The position numbers and the translations under genes are program-made. The notes under the pieces are model-generated. The model had not been told where the DNA came from, made no database searches, and saw nothing but the letters and a program-made list of their open reading frames with translations. DNA of 30,512 bases from CAYQUV01 sp964421005 (GTDB lineage Bacteria; Patescibacteriota; Minisyncoccia; Minisyncoccales; CG1-02-41-26), in contig CAYQUV010000006.1 of NCBI GenBank assembly GCA_964421005.1, positions 1-30,512 of the forward strand, read 5' to 3'. This document shows, piece after piece, positions 30,490 through 30,512 of this stretch (position 1 is its first letter; each line of letters starts with the position of its first letter).

Positions 30490-30512
30490 TTTAATAGGTT
30501 ATTTTAAAACAT

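Noticed and set aside
1..30512. An alternative genetic code with UGA as glycine (as in Gracilibacteria/SR1)
   Set aside because: UGA ends several well-defined genes in the window, including adk, rplX and truB, and family-conserved glycines use GGN.

Overview
This AT-rich window looks like a chromosomal segment of a Candidate Phyla Radiation (Patescibacteria) bacterium, most likely of Parcubacteria type. The reasons are the fused str–S10–spc ribosomal-protein cluster with no uL30 gene between uS5 and uL15 (a known CPR trait), the Parcubacteria-like inserts and Lys-rich tails on several ribosomal proteins, the long adenylate-kinase-like protein, and many small membrane proteins. TGA serves as an ordinary stop codon (for example in the ATGA overlaps of adk/map, rplX/rplE and truB/MBL), so the code is the standard bacterial one.

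Region 1 (1–17.5 kb, all minus strand). Reading right to left: rpsL, rpsG, fusA, an orphan Phd/YefM-like antitoxin, tuf, rpsJ, rplC, rplD, rplW, rplB, rpsS, rplV, rpsC, rplP, rpmC, rpsQ, rplN, rplX, rplE, rpsN, rpsH, rplF, rplR, rpsE, rplO, secY, adk, map. It closes with a clear intrinsic terminator, and another gene begins immediately beyond it at the window edge. Two tandem promoters precede rpsL and another precedes tuf. Stem-loops sit in the tuf, rpsJ, rplC and secY leaders.

Region 2 (17.5–20.2 kb). A site-2-protease-like M50 gene runs leftward. rpmB (bL28), tRNA-Pro(GGG), tRNA-Gly(UCC) and thiI run rightward. A minus-strand noncoding RNA candidate with a perfect TTGACA-N17-TATAAT promoter, and with its closing helix doubling as terminator, lies at the 3' end of thiI.

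Region 3 (20.2–26.2 kb, minus strand). A housekeeping and envelope run: a small LiaF-like membrane protein, a GerMN-domain protein, murI, mscS, a stand-alone encapsulin-type ferritin-like protein, truB, a ComEC-like metallo-beta-lactamase and a long adenylate-kinase-like protein.

Region 4 (26.2–27.1 kb, plus strand). A second noncoding RNA candidate with promoter and terminator, then a TTG-initiated small gene of unknown function, then rpsU (bS21, 52 aa).

Region 5 (27.1–30.5 kb, minus strand). A RecB-like PD-(D/E)XK nuclease, a zinc-ribbon protein, a small membrane-protein gene broken by a 5-bp tandem duplication, a CDP-alcohol phosphatidyltransferase, and three small membrane proteins. I see no CRISPR array, insertion sequence or prophage. 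All family assignments were made by reading motifs; no database search was run.
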